Shown in pieces: positions 35,892 to 46,940 of a stretch of 50,727 nucleotides of DNA. The stretch is from Desulfobacteraceae bacterium (GTDB lineage Bacteria; Desulfobacterota; Desulfobacteria; Desulfobacterales; SG8-13): positions 1-50,727 of the forward strand of contig JARFQH010000280.1 of the NCBI GenBank assembly GCA_029287875.1, given 5' to 3'. The translations under genes were made by a program, and so were the position numbers. Positions within the stretch are counted from its first letter, which is position 1. Each line of letters starts with the position of its first letter. Below the pieces are notes generated by a model. The model made no database searches, was not told where the DNA came from, and worked only from the letters and a program-made list of their open reading frames with translations.

Positions 35892-38800
35892 TCAACTCAA
35901 AAAATTCATATATTTTTTCAGGAAATGAGCGGTGTGCGAAATTCGTGTTTGGTGCAGGATTTCGGCCGGCGATCCGGTCACCACCACCCGGCCACCGGCA
36001 TCGCCGCCCTCCGGACCCAAATCGATCACGTAGTCGGCCGATTTGATCACCTCCGGATTGTGTTCGATCACCGCCACCGTGTTTCCGCTGTCTACAAGGG
36101 CCTGCAGGACATCCATAAGCCGCCGGATGTCGGCCAGGTGCAGGCCCGTCGTGGGCTCGTCAAGGATAAAAAAAGTGTGACCGCGAGCCGGTTTTGCCAG
36201 CTGTCGCGCCAGCTTCATGCGTTGGGCCTCACCGCCGGAGAGGGTGGGACTGGGCTGGCCCAGCTCCAAATAGCCGAGGCCGATGTCGCATACAAACTGC
36301 AGCGCCTGCCGAATCACGGGTACGGCCGAGAAAAATTGAAGGGCTTCGGCAAAGGTCAGAGCGAACACTTCTGCAATTGACTTGCCCTTGAACCGCACCT
36401 CGAGGGTTTCACGGTTGAAACGGCTGCCGCCGCAGATGTCGCACGGCACATAGACATCGGGCAGAAAACTCATGGCGACCTTGGGATGGCCTTGACCCTT
36501 GCAGGCCTCACAGCGCCCGCCGGCGACGTTGAAGGAAAACCGGCCGGCCTTGTAGCCGCGGGCGCGCGCTTCGGGTGTTCCGGCGAAGAGCCTGCGGATG
36601 TCGTCTAGAAAACCAACATAGGAAGCCGGCACCGAACGCGGCGTACGGCCGATGGGGCTGTGGTCGACTTCCAGCACCCGGCTCAAGTCCTTCCAACCGA
36701 TAATGTCGCGGCAGCCGCCGGCCGGTAGATGTTGCTTTCCGAGACGATTGCGCAGTCCCTTGTACAGTGTTTCCTTCAAGAGTGAAGACTTTCCTGAGCC
36801 GGATACACCGGTTACACAGGTCAGTGTGCCGAGAGGAAAGCGGACGTCGATCTGTTTGAGATTGCGGGCCGACGCGGCTTGCACCACCACGGCCGGCAAC
36901 TCGCGGTAGGGGCGCAGCCGGGCGGAAATCTTTCGCGGGTGCCCGTCGAGGCAGGCGCCGGTGACCGATGACGATGCATTTTTCACGTCATCGAGGCCGC
37001 CGATGACCACCAGGCGGCCGCCTTCCCGCCCGGCACCGGGACCCAGGTCGATGATGGTGTCGGCGGCACGGATGGTCTCCTCGTCGTGCTCCACCACCAG
37101 GATGGAATTGCCACGGTCCCTCAGGGTTTTCAATGCGTCGATCAGAACCTGATTGTCGCGGGGATGCAACCCGATCGTCGGCTCATCGAGGACATAAGTG
37201 ACGCCGGTGAGGTTCGATCCGAGTTGGGTGGCCAGACGAACCCGCTGGGCCTCACCGCCGGACAGGGTTTCTCCGCTGCGTCCCAGGGAGAGGTAGGAAA
37301 GACCGAGTCGGTTGAGGAGATCGAGCCGGATCCTCAGTTCCTGGAGGATCGGATCGGCGATGGGCTTCTGCGGCGCGTCGAAGGTCAGTTCAGCGAGGGC
37401 GCTGGCCAAGCGATCCGCCGGTTCCCGCACCAGGTCCCAGATCGTTTTTCCGCCGACCGTTACCGCCAGAGCCGCCGGATTCAGACGGCTGCCGCCGCAG
37501 GCGCCGCAGACCTCGGCCTCTGTTTCAGGGTCATCGGTTTCGTTTACATCGACGACGCCCAACCCGCTGCACTTCGGGCAGGCTCCCTGGCGGCTGTTGA
37601 ATGAAAACAGCCGGGGATCGAGTTTCACGACGCCGATGCCGCAGGACGGACAGGTGCCGTGGACGCTGAAAATTTCTTCACTGCCTGCCGGATCCCACAC
37701 CATCAGGCTGCCGGAGCCCTCCTCCAAGGCCCGGACGATAAGCCCATCAACCGGCGTCCGCCGATCCGCCAGGGTCCCGACCACCAGGTCAATGGTGTGT
37801 TCGTGGTAGCGACTGAGGCTCATTTTCGGCTGCAGATCTTGCAGCGCGCCATCGATACGGGCGCGCGCATATCCTTTTTTCAGCGCCTGGGCGATTACTT
37901 CCTTATGAAACCCCTTTCGCCCTGAGACTTTGGGAGCCAGTACCAAGAGGGAGCGGCCGCGGTAACGACGGCGGACTTCGGCCGTGATATCTTCGGCCGA
38001 TCGGGCCGTCAATTGACGGCCACAACCCGGGCAATGCTGCGTGCCGAGTTTGCTGAACAGCAGCCGCAGGAAATGATAGACTTCTGTCAGGGTGGCGACC
38101 GTTGAACGGCGGCTGGCGTAGCTGACGCGCTGCTCGATGGCAACGGTGGGAGAAAGCCCGGAAACCAGATCGACATCGGGTCGCTCCAACACCTTTACGT
38201 ATTGGCGAACATAAGGCGCGAGGCTTTCGAGGTAGCGCCGCTGACCCTCGGCAAACAGGATGTCGAAAGCCAGAGTCGATTTGCCGGATCCGGACACCCC
38301 GGTCAGAACCACGAGCTGATTGTGCGGAATCAAGAGGTCGAGGTCTTTGAGATTGTGTTCGCGGGCACCCTTAAGAGAGATGACGCCTGCGTCGCTCTGG
38401 GGCACAAAATCGGCTGCCGGTTCACCGATCCGCGGGACGTGAGGGTCTGCTTTGAGGCGTCCGCGGCCTGCCAGATAGTGCTGCAGGTATCGTCCGGTGT
38501 GGGAGCCGCTATGTGCCGCAACCTTTTCGGGCGGTCCGGCCGCCACGACCCGGCCGCCGCCGTTCCCTCCTTCCGGGCCTAAGTCGACGACCCAGTCTGC
38601 GGTTTTGATCACATCCATGTTGTGTTCGATCACCAGGACGGTGTTGCCTTCGTTCACCAGACGCTGGAGGGCCTGAAGCAGGGTGGCGATGTCTTCGAAG
38701 TGCAGACCCGTGGTCGGTTCGTCGAAGATAAACAGCCGCCCGGTTCCGGCATCGTGTTTGAGGTACCGGGAGAGCTTGAGGCGCTGGGCTTCGCCGCCCG

Positions 38801-41228
38801 AAAAAGTGTTGATCGGCTGCCCGAGACGGATGTATCCCAACCCGACATCGGCCAGTGGTTGGAGGGCTTCACGGATGGCGACATGGCGCTTCGACGGCCG
38901 ATCGAAAAACTGCAGGGCCGCGTCGACTGTCATGGCAAGAAAGTCATCGATGCTGCGGTCGCGATAGGTGACGGCCAGGATTTCGGGTTTGAACCGCCGG
39001 CCGTTGCATTGCGGGCATGAGATGAAAACGTCCGATAGAAATTGCATCTCCACCTTTTCGTACCCGTCTCCTTTACAGGCCTCACAGCGTCCGCCTTCGA
39101 CGTTGAACGAAAAGTGGCGCGGTTCGAATCCCTTTTCGCGCGCGGCAGGCGTAGCGGCCAACAGATGGCGGATCGGATCGAGGGCTTTAGTGTAGGTCAA
39201 TGCATTTGCCCGTGGCGTCCGCCCGATAGGGCGCTGATCCACCAGGATGATCTCGGTGAGGTTTTCCAATCCGGAGATCGACCGATGGCTGCCGGGCCGG
39301 GCCTCGGCCGCCCCCAGAAAGCGGCTGGCGGCGCGGTAGAGAATTTCCTCGGCCAGGGTCGATTTGCCGGATCCGGATACTCCCGTCAGGCAAACGAAAA
39401 GGTCGAGAGGGATGCGAACATCGATCGATTTCAGATTGTTGGCCGCGGCGCCCTTGACGGTGATCCACCGGCCGCGTTGAGGCCGGCGGCGGTCTTGCGG
39501 CAGGGGGATGCGCCGCAGCCCTTTCAGATACTGTCCGGTCAGCGAACCGTCGACCCCGGCGGTGGGGCCGGAGTACATGACCCGGCCGCCCTGTTCACCG
39601 GCGCCGGGCCCGAGGTCAATCAAGTAGTCGCTTTCGCGGATAATCTCCGGATCGTGCTCGACCACGACAATCGTGTTGGACCGGTCCCGCAGGTCTTTGA
39701 GGATGCGCGCCAGGCGGTGTGTGTCGCTGGGATGCAGGCCGATACTCGGTTCGTCCAGGATATAGAGGGTATTGACCAGGGCGGCACCAAGGGACGAGGC
39801 CAAAGCGACCCGCTGCACCTCGCCGCCGGAGAGGGTCCGGGACTGGCGGTCGAGGGTCAGGTAGGCCAGTCCAACGTCTTGGAGGTATTTCAAGCGGTTG
39901 TTGACTTCTTGCAGGATCATCTGACCGGCTTCATCACCCTCGGGCAGCTCAAGGTCATTGAAAAAGGCGGCCGCTGCGGTCACATCCATCGCATAGATTT
40001 GGGCAATGGTGCAGTCGGCTAAGCGGTAGAGGAGAGTTTCGGCCTTGAAGCGCGTGCCCTTGCAATCCTGGCAAGCGTCGTAGCTCCGATAGCGCGACAG
40101 AAACACGCGCACGGGCATTTTATAGGTTTTAGTCTCCAGCCACTTAAAAAAACCTCTGATGCCGTAGTAGTCTTCGGTTCCTTCGATGACGAACCGTTTT
40201 TGGGATTCGTTCAGGCGCTGGAAGGGAATGTCGCTCGGAATCTTGCGTTCGCGACAGAAGTCGATCAGCTCATCGTATTCGTGACGCGGGTTCGAGGGGT
40301 TGCCCCAGGGTTTCACGGCCCCTTCGGCGATAGAGAGACCCGGTTCGGGTATGACCAGGTCCAGGTCGATGTCGATGGTGCGGCCGAAGCCGCGGCAGGT
40401 CTCACACGCACCGATGGGGCTATTGAAGGAAAACAGGTTGGGCTGGGGCGACGTGTAGTGTGTTCCGCAGTAGGCGCATTCCAGCCTGCTGCTGACGGTC
40501 AGGTGCTTTTGGCGATTGATCCAGATATCCACCTGTCCGCCACCGAACCGGAACCCCAATTCGGCCGAGTCGATAACGCGATTGCGGTCATCGGGCCGCA
40601 GCAGAATACGGTCGACCAGAACGGGCAGGGCTTCCGCGTCATCCTTCGACTGCCACTCAGTCGTCTCTCGAATTTCATTGCCGTCGAACCAACGGTCGAA
40701 GCCGATCCGTGCCAGTTCGGCCCGGATGTGCTTGGCCGACACCGCTTCTGTTGGATAAGGAAACGTCAGAATCACCTCCGCACCGGCCGGTTGCGCCCGC
40801 ACAAGCTGCCACACGTTTTCCGGTGTTTCCGCGAGTACCGGCCGACCGCACTCTTTGCAGTGCAGTTGCCCGAGACGGGCAAAGAGAAGCTTCACGTAAT
40901 CGGTGATTTCCGTCATGGTGCCCACGGTCGAGCGGGAGGTGCGCACCGGGTCTTTGCGGTCAATGGCAATCGCCGGCGGGATCCCCTCGATCTTGTCCAC
41001 CTGCGGCCGGTCCATACGGTCCATGAACTGTCGGGCGTAAGGCGAAAACGTCTCGACATATCGCCGTTGGCCTTCGGCGTAAAGGGTATCGAACGCCAGG
41101 GAGGATTTGCCTGAGCCGCTGACACCGGTGACGACGGTGATCCGGTTGAGAGGGATCTGAAGATCGAGGTTCTTCAGGTTGTTCTGACGAGCCCCGCGGA
41201 TGTTGATGATATGTTTTTGGTGCATCAT
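35892..41228 (-). CDS. uvrA: Double-length excinuclease UvrA (two UvrA units, about 1778 aa)
   Basis: Starts [57 protein letters not shown]; a second full UvrA unit begins [50 protein letters not shown]; four Walker A motifs and repeated CxxC zinc modules. Confidence 0.95.
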   Translation of the reverse strand: MMHQKHIINIRGARQNNLKNLDLQIPLNRITVVTGVSGSGKSSLAFDTLYAEGQRRYVETFSPYARQFMDRMDRPQVDKIEGIPPAIAIDRKDPVRTSRSTVGTMTEITDYVKLLFARLGQLHCKECGRPVLAETPENVWQLVRAQPAGAEVILTFPYPTEAVSAKHIRAELARIGFDRWFDGNEIRETTEWQSKDDAEALPVLVDRILLRPDDRNRVIDSAELGFRFGGGQVDIWINRQKHLTVSSRLECAYCGTHYTSPQPNLFSFNSPIGACETCRGFGRTIDIDLDLVIPEPGLSIAEGAVKPWGNPSNPRHEYDELIDFCRERKIPSDIPFQRLNESQKRFVIEGTEDYYGIRGFFKWLETKTYKMPVRVFLSRYRSYDACQDCKGTRFKAETLLYRLADCTIAQIYAMDVTAAAAFFNDLELPEGDEAGQMILQEVNNRLKYLQDVGLAYLTLDRQSRTLSGGEVQRVALASSLGAALVNTLYILDEPSIGLHPSDTHRLARILKDLRDRSNTIVVVEHDPEIIRESDYLIDLGPGAGEQGGRVMYSGPTAGVDGSLTGQYLKGLRRIPLPQDRRRPQRGRWITVKGAAANNLKSIDVRIPLDLFVCLTGVSGSGKSTLAEEILYRAASRFLGAAEARPGSHRSISGLENLTEIILVDQRPIGRTPRANALTYTKALDPIRHLLAATPAAREKGFEPRHFSFNVEGGRCEACKGDGYEKVEMQFLSDVFISCPQCNGRRFKPEILAVTYRDRSIDDFLAMTVDAALQFFDRPSKRHVAIREALQPLADVGLGYIRLGQPINTFSGGEAQRLKLSRYLKHDAGTGRLFIFDEPTTGLHFEDIATLLQALQRLVNEGNTVLVIEHNMDVIKTADWVVDLGPEGGNGGGRVVAAGPPEKVAAHSGSHTGRYLQHYLAGRGRLKADPHVPRIGEPAADFVPQSDAGVISLKGAREHNLKDLDLLIPHNQLVVLTGVSGSGKSTLAFDILFAEGQRRYLESLAPYVRQYVKVLERPDVDLVSGLSPTVAIEQRVSYASRRSTVATLTEVYHFLRLLFSKLGTQHCPGCGRQLTARSAEDITAEVRRRYRGRSLLVLAPKVSGRKGFHKEVIAQALKKGYARARIDGALQDLQPKMSLSRYHEHTIDLVVGTLADRRTPVDGLIVRALEEGSGSLMVWDPAGSEEIFSVHGTCPSCGIGVVKLDPRLFSFNSRQGACPKCSGLGVVDVNETDDPETEAEVCGACGGSRLNPAALAVTVGGKTIWDLVREPADRLASALAELTFDAPQKPIADPILQELRIRLDLLNRLGLSYLSLGRSGETLSGGEAQRVRLATQLGSNLTGVTYVLDEPTIGLHPRDNQVLIDALKTLRDRGNSILVVEHDEETIRAADTIIDLGPGAGREGGRLVVIGGLDDVKNASSSVTGACLDGHPRKISARLRPYRELPAVVVQAASARNLKQIDVRFPLGTLTCVTGVSGSGKSSLLKETLYKGLRNRLGKQHLPAGGCRDIIGWKDLSRVLEVDHSPIGRTPRSVPASYVGFLDDIRRLFAGTPEARARGYKAGRFSFNVAGGRCEACKGQGHPKVAMSFLPDVYVPCDICGGSRFNRETLEVRFKGKSIAEVFALTFAEALQFFSAVPVIRQALQFVCDIGLGYLELGQPSPTLSGGEAQRMKLARQLAKPARGHTFFILDEPTTGLHLADIRRLMDVLQALVDSGNTVAVIEHNPEVIKSADYVIDLGPEGGDAGGRVVVTGSPAEILHQTRISHTAHFLKKYMNFLS

Positions 41229-41311
41229 TAAATGATAAGCATTCGGCGTGTGGAATAAAGATCCCGTCTTCGATACGATGCGGGGAAAGGGCAGAGGTGG
41301 AGCGTCTGCCC

Positions 41312-41347
41312 GATGCAGCGGAAAAGCGGGCAGACGCCGATAATGAC
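41312..41347. repeat. Perfect 11-bp stem hairpin between uvrA and gcdA
   Basis: GCGTCTGCCCG-N14-CGGGCAGACGC; no U-tract. Confidence 0.45.
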
Positions 41348-41358
41348 GTGGGAAAAGT

Positions 41359-43092
41359 CTATTTTTTGATGCTGCGCGGGAGCAGCATCTGGTGCTGAGG
41401 GCAGATCGACCGCGGGTTCTGGTAGGCGGCACCGGCAAAGGCGATCAAATACCGGCGGATTTCGGTCATGGCGGCGACCTGGTCCACGAATCCCTTGCGG
41501 GCACAGTAGACAGGGCGTGAATTGTCGTAGTATTCCCGGACCATTTTGTTCATGTTCTCGATAACCTGGTCCAAGGGGCGACCGGCGTCTTTTTCTTTCA
41601 CCAGCCGCCGCGAGAAACTGGCGGCGGCGGCAGTTTCGCCGTGCATGACGTAGATTTCGGTAGTGGCGACCCCGAGGGTGAAGGCGTTGTGGCGGTTGGC
41701 CGTGGACCCGCCCATGACGTAGTGCGCGGCCGCGGTCCCCTTGCGTAGGACCACCAGCATCATCGGCACGTCGGTCTGCTGAATCGAGTAGATCAGGGAC
41801 TGTCCCAGCCCGAGCAGTTCAGCCTTTTCGGCCAAATCGCCGACGTCGATGCCGGAGGTGTCCTGAATCCATATAATCGGAACCCGGTCGCGCCCGCAAA
41901 GGGTCACGAACTCATTCATCTTGATCAGCCCCTGACGGTAGAGTTTGCCGCCGATGCCCGGATAGGGCGCATACTCCGGATAGTCCTCCCCCAGATATCC
42001 CTGGCGGTTGCCGATGAACCCCACCAGAAAGCCGTCCACCTTGCACAGACCGGTGTAGACTTCAGGGCCGTAATCCGGGCGGTATTCCATGTGTTCGCTG
42101 CCGTCCACCAGGCGAGACAGAACCTCGTCGAAATCGTACATCTGTTTCTGGTTGAAGGGCACCAGGCTGTAGAGGTCCTCGCCCGCAAAACGGGGGGGCT
42201 TGGGATCGGCCACCCGGAAAAATTTCGGGTTATAGGCCGGCATATCCCCCATGTAGTCCTTGATGCCGTCGAGCACCTGAGTCTCATCGTCGTAAACGTA
42301 TCGGAAAAAACCGGTTTCATCGTAGTGGATCCTGGTCGAGCCGGGCGGCTCTTCCTTGTACTGCTTGGCGGCCTTGATCAGCTGTTCGGCGCCTTCCAGA
42401 TCGAAGGAGCCCTTAGGAGACATTCCGCTCAGGATGCCGCCGCCCCCGACGGCGATATTGCTGTCTTTGTGGGCAAACAGGATGGTGGGGCTGATGCCCT
42501 GGTAGCCGCCGCCGGCCGGGTTGGTCCCGTAAATGGCGGCCAGGATCGGAATCCCCATCTGCTCCAGTTCGGCGTGGCGAAAGAAGGTGGTACCGCCGCC
42601 GCGCCGGTTGGCATAGAATTTTTCCTGCTCGGTGAGCTTGACACCGCTGCAGTTGACCAGCCAGACCAGCGGCAGATTCAGGCGCTTGGACAGATCGGTG
42701 ACCCGCAGGATGTTTTCATACTGACCGGGCACCCAGGCACCGGCAAAGACTTTGTTGTCGAAACCGATGATCACGGCCCATTTGCCGGAGATCTTCCCCA
42801 GGCCGTCGATGACGTTGCTGGTGCCTTCGGCGTTGTCTGCGGGATTGTAAAGCGTATGCAGCGGACACCAGGTCCCGGGGTCCACGAGATAGCGGAGGCG
42901 CTGCCAGATGGTCATCTGGCCCCGGGCGTTGATTTTTTCTTCCGGCAACCCGACATTTTTGACTTTTTCGACCTCTTTGCGGATTTCTTCCTCGACGTCC
43001 TTGATTTTCTTGACGTTTTCCTGGTTGCTTTTGATCTGTCCCGGACTCAGATCGGTGCCGAAGTCCTTCATTTTTTCGAAGTAAGGTCTCAT
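41359..43092 (-). CDS. gcdA: Glutaconyl-CoA decarboxylase alpha subunit (carboxyltransferase)
   Basis: 577 aa; [112 protein letters not shown]. Confidence 0.93.
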   Translation of the reverse strand: MRPYFEKMKDFGTDLSPGQIKSNQENVKKIKDVEEEIRKEVEKVKNVGLPEEKINARGQMTIWQRLRYLVDPGTWCPLHTLYNPADNAEGTSNVIDGLGKISGKWAVIIGFDNKVFAGAWVPGQYENILRVTDLSKRLNLPLVWLVNCSGVKLTEQEKFYANRRGGGTTFFRHAELEQMGIPILAAIYGTNPAGGGYQGISPTILFAHKDSNIAVGGGGILSGMSPKGSFDLEGAEQLIKAAKQYKEEPPGSTRIHYDETGFFRYVYDDETQVLDGIKDYMGDMPAYNPKFFRVADPKPPRFAGEDLYSLVPFNQKQMYDFDEVLSRLVDGSEHMEYRPDYGPEVYTGLCKVDGFLVGFIGNRQGYLGEDYPEYAPYPGIGGKLYRQGLIKMNEFVTLCGRDRVPIIWIQDTSGIDVGDLAEKAELLGLGQSLIYSIQQTDVPMMLVVLRKGTAAAHYVMGGSTANRHNAFTLGVATTEIYVMHGETAAAASFSRRLVKEKDAGRPLDQVIENMNKMVREYYDNSRPVYCARKGFVDQVAAMTEIRRYLIAFAGAAYQNPRSICPQHQMLLPRSIKK

Positions 43093-43122
43093 GATGTCTC
43101 GCTCCCGGTTTCGTCAGCGGTT

Positions 43123-43551
43123 TTATCCGTTCTGCTCGATCGGCCACAGCCCTTTTTCTTTCAGGACCGACCGTAGCGTCTTCAGGGCGGTGTTGACCGT
43201 GGGGATACCCGCGTAGGTGAAGGTCTGGAAGATCGCTTCCGCGATGTCCTCCACAGGGCACCCCACATTCAGAGCGGCCTGGATGTGGAGCCGGAGCTCT
43301 TCCGGGCGGTCGAGGACCGTCAGGACGGCGATGGTGATCAACTGCCGCGTCTGATGGGGGACCATTTCGCGAGCGTACAGTCTCCCCGTGATAAACAGCG
43401 ACAGTTCCCGGCCCAGTTCCTTATCAAAGGCCTGCCAGAGCTCAAAGGGTTTTTCTTCCGTAACGCCCTTGAAGTAAAGCGCGGCGGTGTTTTTTGTTTT
43501 TTCGATCAATTCCTTATCCAATGGCCGCAGTCTCCTTTTTACCGGTTCCAT
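43123..43551 (-). CDS. Carboxymuconolactone decarboxylase family protein
   Basis: LSLFITGRLYAREMVPHQTRQLITIAVLTVLDRPEELRLHIQAALNVGCPVEDIAEAIFQTFTYAGIPTVNTALKTL. Confidence 0.9.
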   Translation of the reverse strand: MEPVKRRLRPLDKELIEKTKNTAALYFKGVTEEKPFELWQAFDKELGRELSLFITGRLYAREMVPHQTRQLITIAVLTVLDRPEELRLHIQAALNVGCPVEDIAEAIFQTFTYAGIPTVNTALKTLRSVLKEKGLWPIEQNG

Positions 43552-43573
43552 CTCGGTCGCTGAAAGGCGACCC

Positions 43574-44743
43574 TCAGCGGTTCGCCTTGCGGATGCCCAG
43601 TTGGTCCAGAGCGATGATCCATTTGCAGATGTTGGCCGATCCCTCGACCATCGTGTAAGTGGGGGTATCGCGGTAGAACCGGGCGACCGGATATTCAGTT
43701 GAATATCCGTAGGCCCCGAAAATCCGCATGGCGTAGTTGGCGCACTTTGTGACCACTTCGCCGGCAAAATACTTGGCCTGGGCCACGTCCAGGCCGTTGT
43801 TGAGACGGCCCTGATCCTTGGCCCATGCGGCCTTGTAGACCAAGAGACGGGCGGCTTCTATTTCAGCCGACATCTGGGCAATCATGTCCTGGTTCATCTG
43901 AAACTCGCCGATGGGTTTGCCGAACTGTTTGCGCTCGCGGCAATATTTTACAGACGCGTCGAGGCAGGCCTGAGCCACGCCGACCGCCCCCGCCGCGGCC
44001 GATAATCGGGTCTGGTTCAGAGAGCTGAAGACAATTTTAGCCCCGTCTCCGGGTTGCCCGAGGATGTTTTCCTTGGGGACGCGGGTGTTGGTCAGAAAGA
44101 TTTCGCCGGACGGTGAACTGTGCGACCCCATTTTTTCGAGGGCGGTGGTTCTGACGCCATTGAAATTCTTCAACTCGACCACGAAAGCCGACAATCCTTT
44201 GGAGCCCTTTTCGCGATCCGTGTAGGCATAGTAAAGGATCACATCGGCGATGTTGGCATTGGAAATCCAGGTCTTTGAACCGTTCAACAGCCAGTGGTCG
44301 CCCTTGTCTTCGGCCGTGGACTGCATCGACATCACATCTGATCCGGCGTCCGGCTCGGTGATGCCGAATCCGCCGATGTATTCGGCATTGACCAGTTTGG
44401 ATATATATTTCTGTTTGACAGCGTCGGCGCCGTAACGATAAATAGTGTAGGCACATCCAAGGGTCTGCATGTTGACTTGAACCCTCAGGGAGCTGGACGC
44501 CCGCGCAATTTCTTCGGTGACGATCATGGCCGCCAGCCAACCGGCGTCCATTCCTTCCCCATCATACTCTTCCGGAATGACCGTGCCGAAAAAGCCGAGT
44601 TCGGCTATCGGTCTGATGGCCTCTTTGTAGGGGAAATAATGCTTGGCATCCCACTCGTCGGCATAGGGAGCGATTTTTTTATCGGCGAACTCACGGATCG
44701 CTTTTCTCAGCATTTCAAGTTCTTTGGTCAACGCAAAATGCAT
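43574..44743 (-). CDS. Acyl-CoA dehydrogenase, glutaryl-CoA dehydrogenase (non-decarboxylating type) candidate
   Basis: 389 aa; GFGITEPDAGSDVMSMQSTAEDKGDHWLLNGSKTWISNA; RFYRDTPTYTMVEGSANICKWIIALDQLGI; adjacent to gcdA. Confidence 0.88.
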   Translation of the reverse strand: MHFALTKELEMLRKAIREFADKKIAPYADEWDAKHYFPYKEAIRPIAELGFFGTVIPEEYDGEGMDAGWLAAMIVTEEIARASSSLRVQVNMQTLGCAYTIYRYGADAVKQKYISKLVNAEYIGGFGITEPDAGSDVMSMQSTAEDKGDHWLLNGSKTWISNANIADVILYYAYTDREKGSKGLSAFVVELKNFNGVRTTALEKMGSHSSPSGEIFLTNTRVPKENILGQPGDGAKIVFSSLNQTRLSAAAGAVGVAQACLDASVKYCRERKQFGKPIGEFQMNQDMIAQMSAEIEAARLLVYKAAWAKDQGRLNNGLDVAQAKYFAGEVVTKCANYAMRIFGAYGYSTEYPVARFYRDTPTYTMVEGSANICKWIIALDQLGIRKANR

Positions 44744-44883
44744 CTAATGTCCTCCTCTACAATTGGGTCGGCACGATTATTAAAAGCCGCGCTGTAGTGT
44801 CTCGTCACACATATATTATCTTGTCCATTGTCGACCGCTGCTCGATATTTCAAGCCTGGGTATCAGCACCGCAGAGCGCTCAA

Positions 44884-44902
44884 ATAGCTACCATATAGCT
44901 AT
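44884..44902. promoter_or_regulatory. Palindrome ATAGCTA-CCATA-TAGCTAT in divergent intergenic region
   Basis: Perfect 7-bp arms between the acyl-CoA dehydrogenase gene (minus) and the CoA-transferase genes (plus). Confidence 0.5.
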
Positions 44903-45021
44903 ACCGCAACCGCAATGTCAAGCGCTTTTAAACCGATGCCCGTTGAGGCTTCGGGTGTTCGGGTCGCCTTTTCTTAAGCGGGGGCCATCCTTCGTCGGTC
45001 CGGCCGAGAAAACAAAACCGC

Positions 45022-45050
45022 TTGACAATCCGGTCAAACTGGATTGAGAT
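45022..45050 (+). promoter_or_regulatory. Promoter-like TTGACA-N17-TGAGAT with palindrome AATCCGGT-CAA-ACTGGATT in the spacer
   Basis: Arms 45027-45034 and 45038-45045, 7/8 complementary. Confidence 0.45.
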
Positions 45051-45137
45051 CTTTTACCGGGAAATTTTTTGCAGTCGCGGGAGTGAATCTGGACATCCCT
45101 TACACTACGGTGGCGTTTTTATATCAAGGACCGTCAG

Positions 45138-46115
45138 ATGCACAGCGATCAAAACAAGGTCATGGATCTGAGCACGGCCATCCGGCGCTTTGTCAATGTC
45201 GGCGCGCACATTTCGATCGGCGGTTTTACCCTCAACCGCAACCCGATGGCGGCGGTGTATGAAATCATCCGTCAACGCATCACGGGGCTCCATGTCTATG
45301 CACACTCCAACGGTCAGGGCGTGGATGAACTGGTCGGCGCCGGCTGCGTATCCCGGCTGGAGATCGCCTATGCCGGCAGCGGTCGCTTTGCACCGACCTG
45401 CATTCGGTTCCGGAAAGCCGTTGAAAACCGATCGCTTACTGTGGAGGACTACTCCAACTACCAGATGACGCTGCGGTTCATGGCCGGTTCCATGGGGGTT
45501 CCCTTCCTGCCGACGCGCTCGGGACTCGGCACCAGCATCATCGACAAATGGGGGTTTCCGGCCGAACTGAGAAGAACCGATCCCAAGATTCCGAATCAAA
45601 AACTGGTCGTTATGGACAACCCGCTCGACGGCTGGGGTGATGCCGCCCGGGTCGTTCTGGTACCGGCCATCAACCCGGACGTGACCATCCTGCACGCTCA
45701 GAAGGCCGATGCTCAGGGCACGGTCCGCATCGAAGGACTTACATTCGCCGATGTCGAGCAGGCCAAAGCCGCGCGACGTTTAATCGTGACCTGCGAAGAG
45801 CTGGTTGCGGTCGATGTTTTGAGGGCGGCACCCGATCAGAACCAAATCCCTTTTTTTTGTGTCGATGCGGTCGTGCCGGTTCCCTGGGGCGCGTTTCCCA
45901 CCGCCTGCTACCGGTATTACGATTACGACCCCGTCTATTTCAACCAATACCGTCAAGCGGCAATGGACGACGAGCGGTATCGGACGTATTTGGAGATGTT
46001 TGTGTACGGCGTTCCGGATCACCAAACACTGATCGAGAAGGTCGGCCCTCGGCGGCTCGATGCCATCAAGGCCGACCCGCGGACCGGTTATGCGATCAAT
46101 CTTGATCGCCGTTAA
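45138..46115 (+). CDS. gctA: Glutaconate CoA-transferase subunit A-like
   Basis: 325 aa; FVNVGAHISIGGFTLNRNPMAAVYEIIRQ, GRFAPTCIRFRKAVENRSLTVEDYSNYQMTLRFMAGSMGVPFLPTRSGLGTSI. Confidence 0.85.
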   Translation: MHSDQNKVMDLSTAIRRFVNVGAHISIGGFTLNRNPMAAVYEIIRQRITGLHVYAHSNGQGVDELVGAGCVSRLEIAYAGSGRFAPTCIRFRKAVENRSLTVEDYSNYQMTLRFMAGSMGVPFLPTRSGLGTSIIDKWGFPAELRRTDPKIPNQKLVVMDNPLDGWGDAARVVLVPAINPDVTILHAQKADAQGTVRIEGLTFADVEQAKAARRLIVTCEELVAVDVLRAAPDQNQIPFFCVDAVVPVPWGAFPTACYRYYDYDPVYFNQYRQAAMDDERYRTYLEMFVYGVPDHQTLIEKVGPRRLDAIKADPRTGYAINLDRR

Positions 46116-46144
46116 GCGTTGGAGTGACGGGAGTTATTCGAGCT

Positions 46145-46912
46145 ATGGCAGAGTATACCCTGCGCGAAATGATGGCGATAGCCGCGGCGCGACAGATTCG
46201 TGACAAAGACATCGTTTTTTGCGGCACCGGGATTTCGATGCTGGCCGCCATGGCGGCCAAACACATCAGCGCCCCAGACAGCGTGATTTTTTTCGAGACC
46301 GGCGCCATCGATTCACTGCTGGCGGAGGTTCCCATGGCGGTGGCCGACCCACGCGTCATGCACTGGACGTCGGTCAACGGCAGCCTGGCGGACGCCTTTG
46401 CCTTTATGCAGAATCCGACCACCGGCCGGCAGGTCGTCGGCATCATGGGGGCCGCTCAGATCGACCGCTACGGCAATTTGAATTCAACGGTCATCGGCGA
46501 CTATTTTCGTCCCCGGGTTCGATTTTCCGGCAGCGGCGGCGCCTGTGACGTGGCCTCCTTTGTCGGCCGCACCATCATTTTCATGCATCACGAAAAGCGC
46601 AAGTTCGTCAATCGCCTGGATTACCTGACCAGTCCGGGCTGGCTCCAGGGGGCCGGTATGAGGGAACAGGCCGGGCTTGCGGCGGGTGGTCCGGCGGTGG
46701 TGATCACTAACATGGCGGTAATGGCCTTCGACGACACCACGCGGGAGATGTATCTGATGGCGGTATTTCCCGGCATTTCGCCGGCGCAGGTGCTCGATCA
46801 CATGGAATTTGAGGTGGACATTTCGCGGGCGCAGACTTTTCCACCGCCTTCAGCCGCAGAGTTGGCCATTCTGAGGGAAAAATGCGACCCTCAGCGGCTG
46901 ATACTCGGATAA
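46145..46912 (+). CDS. gctB: Glutaconate CoA-transferase subunit B-like
   Basis: MAEYTLREMMAIAAARQIRDKDIVFCGTGISMLAAMAAK...VIFFETGAIDS...GIMGAAQIDRYGNLNSTVIGDY. Confidence 0.85.
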   Translation: MAEYTLREMMAIAAARQIRDKDIVFCGTGISMLAAMAAKHISAPDSVIFFETGAIDSLLAEVPMAVADPRVMHWTSVNGSLADAFAFMQNPTTGRQVVGIMGAAQIDRYGNLNSTVIGDYFRPRVRFSGSGGACDVASFVGRTIIFMHHEKRKFVNRLDYLTSPGWLQGAGMREQAGLAAGGPAVVITNMAVMAFDDTTREMYLMAVFPGISPAQVLDHMEFEVDISRAQTFPPPSAAELAILREKCDPQRLILG

Positions 46913-46940
46913 ATACGGCGCGAGCTTGCTCGTGCCCACC

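Noticed and set aside
39042-40022. 326-aa plus-strand ORF (and other long ORFs within 35.9-41.2 kb)
   Set aside because: Antisense to UvrA; arises from the codon bias of the true frame.
42091-43176. 361-aa plus-strand ORF
   Set aside because: Antisense to gcdA; no domain signal.
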